Assembly (NCBI GenBank): GCA_944332645.1
Contig: CALVKK010000017.1
Location: 1 to 15,143, forward strand
Direction: 5' to 3'
DNA length: 15,143 bases
From: an uncultured Bacilli bacterium
GTDB taxonomy: Bacteria > Bacillota_I > Bacilli_A > RF39 > UBA660
Both the position numbers and the translations under genes were made by a program. The first letter of the stretch is position 1, and each line of letters opens with the position of its first letter. A model generated the notes under the pieces. The model was not told where the DNA came from, ran no database searches, and worked only from the letters and a program-made list of their open reading frames with translations. This document shows, piece by piece, positions 6,575-13,668 of this stretch.

Positions 6575-6603
6575 TAGTTGAATGTTAAAATGAACTTGGT
6601 GAG
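6563..6603 (+). promoter_or_regulatory. Promoter and Shine-Dalgarno of priA
   Basis: TTGACC (-35, 6563-6568), a 17-bp spacer and TAAAAT (-10, 6586-6591) with an upstream TG (6583-6584) form a strong vegetative promoter. The expected start (about 6598) coincides with the first base of the Shine-Dalgarno GGTGAG (6598-6603), giving a leader of about 9 nt. Confidence 0.75.
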
Positions 6604-6606
6604 ATA

Positions 6607-8748
6607 GTGATAGCAGAAGTCTTAGTGGAAATTCAAAAAATCGATAAAACTTTTACTTATTTAATTCCTTCTAATTTGAATGTGCAAATAGGGATTCGTT
6701 GTTTAGTTCCTTTTGGCAATAAAAAATTAGAAGGTTTTGTTGTAGCTATTAAAGATGAGTTACCTGATGAATATAAATTAAAAGAAATTATCGATGTAAT
6801 TGATAAAACTCCAATTTTAAATGAGGAATTATTAAGTTTAGGAAAATATATTAGCAAAAAAACATTATGCACTTTAACTAATGCATATCAAACAATGCTT
6901 CCAGTGGCATTAAAAGCAAAAGTAAACAATAAAATAGCACTTAAAACGCTTTTATTTATAAGAAAAATAGATACATATATTCCGATTAATGAAAAAGAAG
7001 AAATGATTTTAAATCTATTGGATGATAGAGATATCTCTTTAAAAGAAGCTAATAGTATTTCAAAATACGTTGTTGATAAACTAATTAATAAAAAGATAAT
7101 TGAAAAGTATAGAAAAGAAGTGTATCGTTTAGATGATGAAATGTTGGAAAAAGAACCTGATAAACCATTAACTGATGAGCAAAAAAAAGTTATTTCTAAA
7201 ATAAAACTAAATAAATTTAATCCATATTTATTACATGGTGTGACAGGATCAGGGAAAACGGAAGTCTATATTAGACTAATAAAAAAGGTAATCTCGTTTA
7301 ATAAACAAGCTTTAGTTTTAGTGCCAGAAATTAGTTTAACACCTCAATTAGTTGAAACATTTAAAAAAAGATTTGGTAATGATATTGCTATATTACATAG
7401 TCACTTAAGCAATGGTGAAAAATATGATGAATGGCGAAAGATCGAAAGAAAAGAAGTAGATATAGTAATTGGTGCTAGAAGTGCTGTATTTGCCCCATTG
7501 ACTAACATAGGCATTATTATAATTGATGAAGAACATTCTAATACTTATAAGCAAGAAAATAATCCACGATATAATGCGATTGATGTAGGTTTATATCGAG
7601 CAAACTATCATAACTGTCCAATTATTTTAGGCAGTGCAACTCCATCGATTGAAAGTTACACAAGAGCCAAAACTAACATTTATCAATTATTGGAAATGAA
7701 AAATCGTATTAATAGTAATTTACCGAAAGTCACTTTAGTTGATATGAAAGAAGAAATAAAAAATAAAAATACTGTGTTTTCACAAATTTTAAAAGATAAA
7801 ATAAATGAAAAATTAAGTCGTGATGAGCAAATTATCATTTTGTTAAATAGAAGAGGTTATACTACTATTACCACTTGTAATAATTGCGGATTTACTCATA
7901 AATGTCCTAATTGTGATATTCCTTTAACTTATCATTTAAAATCAAGAAAAATGGTATGTCATTATTGTAATTATAAAACTAATAAATTATATAGATGTCC
8001 CAATTGTGGTGGAGAAGATATTAAAGAAAGAGGCATGGGAACAGAAAAATTAGAAGAAATAATTTTAAATGAATTTGATAATGCTAAAGTAGTTAGAATG
8101 GATGTTGATACAACAAAAACTAAACAAGCACATAAAAAAATAATTACTGATTTTGAAAATGAAAAATATAATATTTTAATAGGCACTCAAATGATTGCTA
8201 AAGGTTTGGATTTTCCTAAAGTTACCTTAGTAGGTGTTATCAATGGAGATTATTCTTTAAATATCCCAGATTTTAGAAGTAGTGAGCGGACATTTCAACT
8301 ATTGAATCAGGTAGCAGGTCGAGCAGGAAGAAGTAATTTAACTGGCGAAGTTATAATTCAAGGCTTCAACGTTGATCATTATAGTTTGATATGTGCAAAG
8401 AATCATGATTATCAAAGTTTTTATGACCAAGAAATGAAAATTAGAAAAATATTAAAATATCCACCTTTTTATAATTTGTGTTTAATTAAAATTCAAGGTA
8501 TCAGTGATATAAAATGTGAAGAAGAAAGTCATAAAATAATAACTTATCTAAAAGATAATTTATCAAATGAAATTATTTTAGGACCAACTACTGCTATGAT
8601 TCCTAAGATTAATAATGTCTACTATTATCAGATAATTATCAAGTATAAGGATACGAAAAAAATCTATCAATATTTAAAATTTATCAATGATAAATATGCT
8701 AATGGTAAGGTAACAGTAGGAATCGATTTTAATCCTAATAAAATTTAG
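6607..8748 (+). CDS. priA: Primosomal protein N' (replication restart helicase PriA)
   Basis: Superfamily 2 DNA helicase that recognises stalled forks and reloads the replicative helicase. The 713-residue protein has the N-terminal fork-binding domain (opening MIAEVLVEI), then Walker A GVTGSGKT (211-218) and DEEH (307-310). The helicase core is split by an eight-Cys zinc domain (C424, C427, C433, C436, C451, C454, C464, C467), followed by the QMIAKGLDFP and QVAGRAGR motifs. The length is somewhat below Bacillus PriA (about 805), the difference probably lying in the N-terminal linker. The start is GTG 6607, with GGTGAG at 3 nt; the first residues align with the conserved PriA N-terminus. Its promoter carries a palindrome over the -35. 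A weak hairpin and fmt's own promoter follow. Confidence 0.96.
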   Translation: MIAEVLVEIQKIDKTFTYLIPSNLNVQIGIRCLVPFGNKKLEGFVVAIKDELPDEYKLKEIIDVIDKTPILNEELLSLGKYISKKTLCTLTNAYQTMLPVALKAKVNNKIALKTLLFIRKIDTYIPINEKEEMILNLLDDRDISLKEANSISKYVVDKLINKKIIEKYRKEVYRLDDEMLEKEPDKPLTDEQKKVISKIKLNKFNPYLLHGVTGSGKTEVYIRLIKKVISFNKQALVLVPEISLTPQLVETFKKRFGNDIAILHSHLSNGEKYDEWRKIERKEVDIVIGARSAVFAPLTNIGIIIIDEEHSNTYKQENNPRYNAIDVGLYRANYHNCPIILGSATPSIESYTRAKTNIYQLLEMKNRINSNLPKVTLVDMKEEIKNKNTVFSQILKDKINEKLSRDEQIIILLNRRGYTTITTCNNCGFTHKCPNCDIPLTYHLKSRKMVCHYCNYKTNKLYRCPNCGGEDIKERGMGTEKLEEIILNEFDNAKVVRMDVDTTKTKQAHKKIITDFENEKYNILIGTQMIAKGLDFPKVTLVGVINGDYSLNIPDFRSSERTFQLLNQVAGRAGRSNLTGEVIIQGFNVDHYSLICAKNHDYQSFYDQEMKIRKILKYPPFYNLCLIKIQGISDIKCEEESHKIITYLKDNLSNEIILGPTTAMIPKINNVYYYQIIIKYKDTKKIYQYLKFINDKYANGKVTVGIDFNPNKI

Positions 8749-8762
8749 TCTTAAATTAAATT

Positions 8763-8792
8763 GAAAGATTGTAATTTACTTCTTTCTTTTTT
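8763..8792 (+). terminator. Possible weak terminator after priA
   Basis: GAAAGA (8763-8768) and TCTTTC (8781-8786) form a 6-bp stem with a 12-nt loop, followed by six T (8787-8792). The stem is short, so termination is probably partial. The element overlaps the fmt -35. Confidence 0.35.
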
Positions 8793-8815
8793 CGTGATAA
8801 AATTATTATAGGTGA
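8775..8815 (+). promoter_or_regulatory. Promoter and Shine-Dalgarno of fmt
   Basis: TTTACT (8775-8780), a 17-bp spacer and TAAAAT (8798-8803) with TG at 8795-8796 (extended -10). The predicted start (about 8810) is the first base of AGGTGA (8810-8815), which lies 5 nt before the fmt ATG at 8821. Confidence 0.7.
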
Positions 8816-8820
8816 TGGTT

Positions 8821-9777
8821 ATGGATCTTTCACAAATTAATATACAAAAAGAATTAGAAATAATTTTTATGGGAACACCTGAATTTGCGGTACCTATTTT
8901 GCAGGGCTTATTGAAAAATTACAAGATAAGAGCAGTGGTTACTCAACCAGATCGTAAAGGTAATCATGGTAAGATAACGATTTCTCCTATTAAGCAGGTA
9001 GCAATGGATAACGCTATTTTAGTTTTGCAACCTGAAAAAATAAAAGTTGATTATCAAGAGATAATCAATTTAAATCCTGATTTGATTATTACCTGTGCCT
9101 ATGGACAAATTTTGCCTAAAGAAATACTAAATTGTCCTAGATTAGGTTGCATTAATGTTCATGCTTCATTATTACCTAAACTAAGAGGTGGTGCACCCAT
9201 TCATAAAGCGATAATGGAAGGTCACAAAAAAACTGGTATAACTATAATGTATATGAATGCTAAGATGGATGAAGGAGATATTATCAGTCAAATTGAAACA
9301 GAAATCAGTGATACTGATACTGCTAGCAGTTTGCATGATCGGCTAAGTATTATAGGACGTGATTTATTGCTAGATACTTTGCCAAGTATTATCGATGGCA
9401 CAAATACTAGAACAAAACAAGATGAATCTTTGGCGACTTACGCTTTTACTTTAAAAAAAGAAGATGAAAAAATAAATTTTAGTCAAACAAAAAAACAAAT
9501 TTATAATCAAATAAGAGGTCTTAATGCTTGGCCAGGTAGTTATTGTTTGTTTGAAGGAAAGATTTTAAAGGTGTGGGAAGCATATATTACTAATAATTAT
9601 CCAATGGGATTTGATGGGCAAATAACGGCTATTTATAAAGACGGAATTGGTGTTAAGGTTAGTAATGGTGAAATAGTTTTTAAAACCGTTCAACTGGAAG
9701 GAAAAAATAAAATGAATGCATTTGATTTTGTTAATGGTTTACAAAACAAAAACATAGTAGGGAAAGTATTAGAATGA
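8821..9777 (+). CDS. fmt: Methionyl-tRNA formyltransferase
   Basis: Transfers a formyl group from 10-formyl-tetrahydrofolate to Met-tRNA-fMet for translation initiation. In the 318-residue protein the Rossmann domain opens with IIFMGTPEFAVP. The catalytic triad is visible as N112 and H114 in NVHASLLP (112-119) and D150 in MDEGD (149-153), matching E. coli N106, H108 and D144. The RGGAP loop is at 122-126. The C-terminal OB-like domain contains the expected IRGLNAWPGS motif. ATG 8821 is chosen because AGGTGA precedes it by 5 nt; GTG 8812 and ATG 8815 lie inside the Shine-Dalgarno, and ATG 8868 would delete the first beta strand. About 12 residues precede the first strand, slightly more than in E. 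coli. It has its own promoter and overlaps the next gene by ATGA. Confidence 0.96.
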   Translation: MDLSQINIQKELEIIFMGTPEFAVPILQGLLKNYKIRAVVTQPDRKGNHGKITISPIKQVAMDNAILVLQPEKIKVDYQEIINLNPDLIITCAYGQILPKEILNCPRLGCINVHASLLPKLRGGAPIHKAIMEGHKKTGITIMYMNAKMDEGDIISQIETEISDTDTASSLHDRLSIIGRDLLLDTLPSIIDGTNTRTKQDESLATYAFTLKKEDEKINFSQTKKQIYNQIRGLNAWPGSYCLFEGKILKVWEAYITNNYPMGFDGQITAIYKDGIGVKVSNGEIVFKTVQLEGKNKMNAFDFVNGLQNKNIVGKVLE

Positions 9778-10331
9778 AAGAATTGTGGGAAATCATAAAA
9801 AAACTTTGGTCAAACAAAAGAACAAGAGCATTATCAATTTTAATAATTTATGCAGTTTTTTTTACTTTTGTTTTCATTCTTATTTCTAATGGAACGAATA
9901 AATCTGCAAATCTTGTTGAAGAACCTAACGATGATAAATTTGCGGAAATTAAAGATATAACTAATTTCAGATTAGAAATAATTGGTGAAGAAGCTTTTGA
10001 ATATGATACAGTAACTAATTTGATTACGTATAATAATCAAGAATATGAATTAGAAGATGTGCCTTCATTAGTATCTAAATACAGTTTAGATATATATATA
10101 CCAGTTAATGTTTATAATTTGTTACAGGTTAGTGTTTTAGAGTCCACCAATCATCTCGATAATAGTAATACTTATTTAGTTAAAACAAGTGATTTTCAAA
10201 AAATAATTTATAACGATGACAGTGATATAGATGGGTATATTAAAATTACCGTTTATAACAATAATGAAAACATCAAAATAGATTTATCTAATTATTATAA
10301 TTATGTTGTTAATATGGAATTGAGAGGTTAA
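9774..10331 (+). CDS. Hypothetical single-pass membrane protein downstream of fmt
   Basis: I do not recognise this 185-residue protein. Residues 1-18 are basic (K9, K10, K15, R16, R18), then residues 19-38 form one strongly hydrophobic segment. By the positive-inside rule the remaining 145 or so residues would face outside. The outer part is rich in Asn, Asp, Glu and Tyr with alternating hydrophobics, suggesting a beta-rich domain. There is no lipobox, Cys or sortase motif, so the segment is likely an uncleaved anchor. The start overlaps the fmt stop as ATGA, so translation is probably coupled. The gene is followed 2 nt later by another small membrane-protein gene and then a terminator, so the three form one unit. 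The function cannot be inferred from the link with fmt. Confidence 0.8.
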   Translation: MKELWEIIKKLWSNKRTRALSILIIYAVFFTFVFILISNGTNKSANLVEEPNDDKFAEIKDITNFRLEIIGEEAFEYDTVTNLITYNNQEYELEDVPSLVSKYSLDIYIPVNVYNLLQVSVLESTNHLDNSNTYLVKTSDFQKIIYNDDSDIDGYIKITVYNNNENIKIDLSNYYNYVVNMELRG

Positions 10332-10333
10332 GC

Positions 10334-10639
10334 ATGGACATAGTAGTAATAGTTTTAGTAATTGCTGCAATCGCAGTAATGATATTTAAAAAATTTAGTA
10401 ATGTTATTTATTATATTGGAATTATTGATATATTTTTGAGAATTTTAGATTTCATTGCTAATAATATTCCAGTACCGATAGTAAGTAATTTTATAAATAG
10501 CTATTTTCCTAATAGTGTTAATCATATAATTGATATGTACTCATCAGGAATTTTTACAACCGTTTTATTGTGGCTATTGTGTGTCGTGTATATAATTTTA
10601 CTTTTTTATTTAGTAAGAATATTTTGGAAGAAAAAATAA
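10334..10639 (+). CDS. Hypothetical small membrane protein (101 residues)
   Basis: I do not recognise this protein. It has a hydrophobic N-terminal helix (about 2-18), a second hydrophobic or amphipathic stretch (about 24-42) and a strong C-terminal helix (about 73-96) ending in RIFWKKK. The loop between the second and third (43-70) is polar and contains two prolines. It therefore probably spans the membrane two or three times, with a cytoplasmic C-terminus. GAGAGG (10322-10327) lies 6 nt before the ATG and overlaps the end of the preceding gene. It is the last gene of the fmt unit, with the terminator stem beginning one base after its stop. Small size and juxtaposition suggest it works with the preceding single-pass protein, but this is only context. 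Confidence 0.75.
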   Translation: MDIVVIVLVIAAIAVMIFKKFSNVIYYIGIIDIFLRILDFIANNIPVPIVSNFINSYFPNSVNHIIDMYSSGIFTTVLLWLLCVVYIILLFYLVRIFWKKK

Positions 10640-10667
10640 ATCGTCGAATTTCTATTCGATGATTTTT
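10640..10667 (+). terminator. Intrinsic terminator of the fmt unit
   Basis: ATCGTCGAAT (10640-10649) pairs with ATTCGATGAT (10654-10663) in a 10-bp stem containing one G-U pair, closed by a 4-nt loop and followed by TTTT. It starts immediately after the TAA of the small membrane protein gene. Confidence 0.85.
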
Positions 10668-10701
10668 GTATGATATATTTTATTAAATTCTAATTTGTTC
10701 A

Positions 10702-10741
10702 TAGACATTCAAAAATATGTTTGATATAATAATAATGGTGG
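10702..10741 (+). promoter_or_regulatory. Promoter and Shine-Dalgarno of ruvA
   Basis: TAGACA (10702-10707), a 17-bp spacer and TATAAT (10725-10730) with TG at 10722-10723: five of six matches at -35 and a perfect extended -10. The predicted start (about 10737) is the first base of GGTGG (10737-10741). No LexA/DinR box of the GAAC-N4-GTTC kind is visible, although ruvAB is SOS-controlled in some bacteria. Confidence 0.75.
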
Positions 10742-10745
10742 TTTT

Positions 10746-11297
10746 ATGTATGAATATATAAAAGGAATTGTAAAAGGGATAGAAAGTAACTATATTGTTT
10801 TAGAAAATAATGAAGTTGGCTATCTAATATACACACCTAATCCTTATTCATTTAATATTGATGAAGAGTATAAAGTTTATATTTATCAGAGTGTTAAAGA
10901 AGACGAATTATCTTTATATGGTTTTAAATTAAAGGAAGAAAAAGATTTGTTTTTAAAACTAATCGAAGTTAAAGGTTTAGGATGTAAGATGGCTTTACCA
11001 ATTATTGCAACTGGTTCAATTAATGGTATTATTGATGCCATTGAAAGAGAAAACATTTTATATCTGAAAAAATTTCCGAAGATTGGTGATAAAGTAGCTA
11101 GACAAATAATTTTAGATTTAAAAGGTAAATTAAACGCAAATAATGTGGTTAATAACAATAACAATGATGAATTAGTTGAGGTATTAAAAGGCCTAGGTTA
11201 TAAAACTAATGATATCTTGAAAGTTGTAAAGCAGGTTAACGTTGCTTTAACTTTAGAAGAGCAAATCAAAGAAGCTCTAAAGCTATTTTTAAAATAA
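10746..11297 (+). CDS. ruvA: Holliday junction DNA helicase subunit RuvA
   Basis: Tetrameric junction-binding subunit of the RuvAB branch-migration motor. The 183-residue protein has an N-terminal OB-fold domain (1-62), then two helix-hairpin-helix motifs: KGLGCKMA (76-83) and FPKIGDKVARQI (110-121). A flexible linker unusually rich in Asn (131-140) leads to the C-terminal RuvB-binding domain (141-183, ELVEVLKGLGY). The length is slightly below the usual 190-205. The first HhH has Cys where most family members have Pro, as in GIGPK. ATG 10746 is preceded by GGTGG at 4 nt. The gene heads a ruvA-ruvB-queA unit; 73 nt separate it from ruvB without a terminator. Confidence 0.95.
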   Translation: MYEYIKGIVKGIESNYIVLENNEVGYLIYTPNPYSFNIDEEYKVYIYQSVKEDELSLYGFKLKEEKDLFLKLIEVKGLGCKMALPIIATGSINGIIDAIERENILYLKKFPKIGDKVARQIILDLKGKLNANNVVNNNNNDELVEVLKGLGYKTNDILKVVKQVNVALTLEEQIKEALKLFLK

Positions 11298-11370
11298 TAA
11301 TGTGCAACAACTGTTTAGTAGTGAAAAAATAGGAATAGAATTTTTAAAACATGTAAAGGAGTAGAGTTTA

Positions 11371-12381
11371 ATGGATGAAAGAGTAGTTACAAATAAAGAA
11401 TTAAAAGAAGACACTTTTGAGAAAACAATTCGTCCCGATAGTATTGATGAGTATATTGGTCAAAGCGAAATCAAGGAAAATTTAGCTATTTATATTAAAG
11501 CGGCAAAATTAAGAGAGGAACCATTAGATCATGTATTATTATATGGTCCACCAGGCTTAGGGAAAACAACTTTGGCTTATATAATAGCTAATGAATTGGG
11601 AACTAATATTAAAACGGCAAGTGGTCCTGCTATTGAAAAAACAGGCGATTTAGCTGCTATATTATCAACTTTAGAACCAGGTGATGTTTTATTCATCGAT
11701 GAGATTCATCGAATTCCAAGATATATTGAAGAGGTATTATATTCAGCAATGGAAGATTTTACTTTAGACATTATCGTCGGTAGCGAGTCAAGTAGTCGAA
11801 GTATTAAAATTGATTTACCACCTTTTACATTAGTAGGAGCGACAACGAGAACAGGCGATTTGACTAGCCCTCTACGAGATAGATTTGGAATTATATCTAA
11901 ATTAAACTATTATACAGTCGATGAGTTGACTGAAATTGCCAAAAGAACTAGTCGAGTCTTAAATACTCCGATTGAAGAAGAAGCAGCTATCGAGTTAGCA
12001 AAAAGAAGTAGAGGAACGCCACGTATTACTAATCGCTTATTTAAAAGGGTAAGAGATTTCGCTTTAGTTATTGGTGATGGCATCATCAATAAAGAAATAA
12101 CTAAGATGGCTTTAGATAAATTAAAAGTTGATGAACTGGGTTTAGATGAGACAGATTATAATCTATTGAAAGCAATAATTGAAAAATTTAATGGTGGTCC
12201 AGTTGGAATTGACGCTATTGCTTCCAGTATTGGTGAAGAGGTGACAACTATTGAAGATGTTTATGAACCTTATTTATTACAAAATGGTTTTCTTAAAAGA
12301 ACTAGTCGTGGAAGAATTGTCACTGATAAAGCTTATAAGCATTTAAAAATCAACTATCAGGATAGTTTGAATATTGAGTGA
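11371..12381 (+). CDS. ruvB: Holliday junction branch-migration ATPase RuvB
   Basis: Hexameric AAA+ motor that pumps DNA through the RuvA-bound junction. The 336 residues match the family length. Walker A is GPPGLGKT (59-66), Walker B is DEIHR (110-114), sensor I is GATTR (156-160), and the arginine-finger segment SPLRDRFG follows (166-173). The C-terminal winged-helix domain contains RTSRGRIVT, the DNA-contacting wing. AAAGGAG at 11355-11361 lies 9 nt before ATG 11371. The TGA stop (12379-12381) overlaps the Shine-Dalgarno of queA, a tight arrangement consistent with one transcript from the ruvA promoter. It is the best-conserved protein of the window and shows nothing unusual. Confidence 0.97.
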   Translation: MDERVVTNKELKEDTFEKTIRPDSIDEYIGQSEIKENLAIYIKAAKLREEPLDHVLLYGPPGLGKTTLAYIIANELGTNIKTASGPAIEKTGDLAAILSTLEPGDVLFIDEIHRIPRYIEEVLYSAMEDFTLDIIVGSESSSRSIKIDLPPFTLVGATTRTGDLTSPLRDRFGIISKLNYYTVDELTEIAKRTSRVLNTPIEEEAAIELAKRSRGTPRITNRLFKRVRDFALVIGDGIINKEITKMALDKLKVDELGLDETDYNLLKAIIEKFNGGPVGIDAIASSIGEEVTTIEDVYEPYLLQNGFLKRTSRGRIVTDKAYKHLKINYQDSLNIE

Positions 12382-12391
12382 GGGATTTGAA

Positions 12392-13411
12392 ATGACTGTA
12401 GATGATTTTGATTTTACATTACCAGAAAATTTAATCGCTCAAACTCCTTTAAAAGAAAGGGATGCCTCTAAATTACTAGTTTTAGACAAAGATACTGGAT
12501 TGATTCAACATCGACATTTTAAAGATATTGTTGACTATTTAAAAAAAGATGATGTTTTAGTTATTAACGATACTAAAGTTATACCAGCTAGATTATATGG
12601 AGTTAAAGAAGATACTGAAGCTCTAATTGAAATTTTGATGTTAAAAGACCTTACTGATGATAAATGGGAGTGTTTAGTCAAACCTGCTAAAAGAATAAAA
12701 GAGGGTACAATAGTTAATTTCAGCGACAAATTAAAAGCAAAATGTATTGAAGTTCAAAACGAAGGAATTCGTATTTTTAAGTTCGTTTATGATGGGATTT
12801 TTTTAGAGATTCTAGATGAATTAGGGACGATGCCACTGCCACCATATATTCACGAAAAATTGCAAGACCAAAACAGATATCAAACGGTATATGCCAAAAA
12901 TATTGGTAGTGCTGCTGCTCCGACAGCTGGTTTACACTTTACACCTAATTTACTAAAAAAGATAAAAGATATCGGTGTTATTGTTGCTCCAATTACTTTG
13001 CATGTCGGTTTAGGTACATTTCGACCTGTCAATGTAAGCGATATTACTGCTCATCAAATGCATAGTGAATTTTATATAATGAGTGAAGAAACAGCAGATA
13101 TATTAAACAGTCGAAAAGGGCGAATCATAGCTGTTGGAACTACTACAACGCGAACGTTAGAGACAATCATTAATTTATATGGTAGTTTTAAAAAATGTAG
13201 TGGTTGGACTGATATATTTATTTACCCTGGTTATCAGTTTAAAGCCATCGATTGCTTGATTACTAATTTTCATTTGCCTAAATCAACTTTGATTATGTTG
13301 GTTAGTGCCTTTGCTACTAAGGAATATACTATGAAAGCATATCAAGAAGCTATTAATAATAATTATCGTTTTTTTAGTTTTGGTGATAGTATGTTTATTA
13401 AGAAGGATTAA
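12392..13411 (+). CDS. queA: S-adenosylmethionine:tRNA ribosyltransferase-isomerase QueA
   Basis: Converts 7-aminomethyl-7-deazaguanosine at tRNA position 34 to epoxyqueuosine, using the ribosyl part of S-adenosylmethionine; the penultimate step of queuosine synthesis. Family motifs in the 339 residues are DFDFTLPENLIAQTP (5-19), NDTKVIPAR (59-67), TAGLHFT (178-184), HVGLGTFRPV (204-213) and HQMHSEFY (221-228). ATG 12392 is preferred over an upstream TTG at 12374 because GAGGG (12380-12384) lies 7 nt before it and conserved sequence begins immediately. It follows ruvB with a 10-nt gap, the common ruvAB-queA order in Bacilli. In many relatives tgt follows; here a terminator and an opposing gene follow instead, so tgt must lie elsewhere or be absent. 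Confidence 0.96.
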   Translation: MTVDDFDFTLPENLIAQTPLKERDASKLLVLDKDTGLIQHRHFKDIVDYLKKDDVLVINDTKVIPARLYGVKEDTEALIEILMLKDLTDDKWECLVKPAKRIKEGTIVNFSDKLKAKCIEVQNEGIRIFKFVYDGIFLEILDELGTMPLPPYIHEKLQDQNRYQTVYAKNIGSAAAPTAGLHFTPNLLKKIKDIGVIVAPITLHVGLGTFRPVNVSDITAHQMHSEFYIMSEETADILNSRKGRIIAVGTTTTRTLETIINLYGSFKKCSGWTDIFIYPGYQFKAIDCLITNFHLPKSTLIMLVSAFATKEYTMKAYQEAINNNYRFFSFGDSMFIKKD

Positions 13412-13557
13412 TTGATTTATAGTATTATTAATGAAAGCATCATTTGTTGAGTGTTTTCTAAAATTCTTAAAAAGAGAAAATTTGATGAAATTAAAATAGA
13501 AGTTTTTATGATAAAAGTTTTAGATTTAATCGCTATTATTTTATCGTGTAGTAGAGA
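13412..13557. other. Intergenic stretch with no recognisable gene
   Basis: 146 bp between the queA stop and the bidirectional terminator. Two tiny open frames (ATG 13431, 22 codons; ATG 13509, 26 codons) lack a Shine-Dalgarno, and the second runs into the terminator stem. I see no tRNA or riboswitch. It may simply be a long 3' untranslated region of queA, or hold a small RNA ending at the same hairpin. Confidence 0.4.
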
Positions 13558-13599
13558 AAAAAAGACATTTAATCTTATAATAAATTAAATGTCTTTTTT
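13558..13599. terminator. Bidirectional terminator between queA and the glycosyltransferase gene
   Basis: A perfect 16-bp stem (13558-13573 with 13584-13599), loop of 10 nt, core AAAGACATTTAAT with flanking A and T runs. It lies 146 nt after queA (+) and 69 nt after the glycosyltransferase stop (-), and the A/T runs allow it to terminate both convergent transcripts. Confidence 0.85.
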
Positions 13600-13668
13600 A
13601 TTTTTTTTGATAATTATTCAACATTATGAAACTAAATGTTTCTTTGGCAAATATATCATAACATATTT

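Noticed and set aside
8812..8817. GTG 8812 or ATG 8815 as the fmt start
   Set aside because: Both lie inside the Shine-Dalgarno AGGTGATGG; ATG 8821 is correctly spaced.
10668..10745. SOS (LexA/DinR) box before ruvA
   Set aside because: Looked for GAAC-N4-GTTC; only a lone GTTC is present, so SOS control is not supported.
12374..12376. TTG 12374 as the queA start
   Set aside because: It would overlap ruvB and lacks its own Shine-Dalgarno; GAGGG fits ATG 12392.
13431..13589. Two tiny open frames after queA (22 and 26 codons)
   Set aside because: No Shine-Dalgarno, no recognisable sequence, and the second runs through the terminator hairpin.
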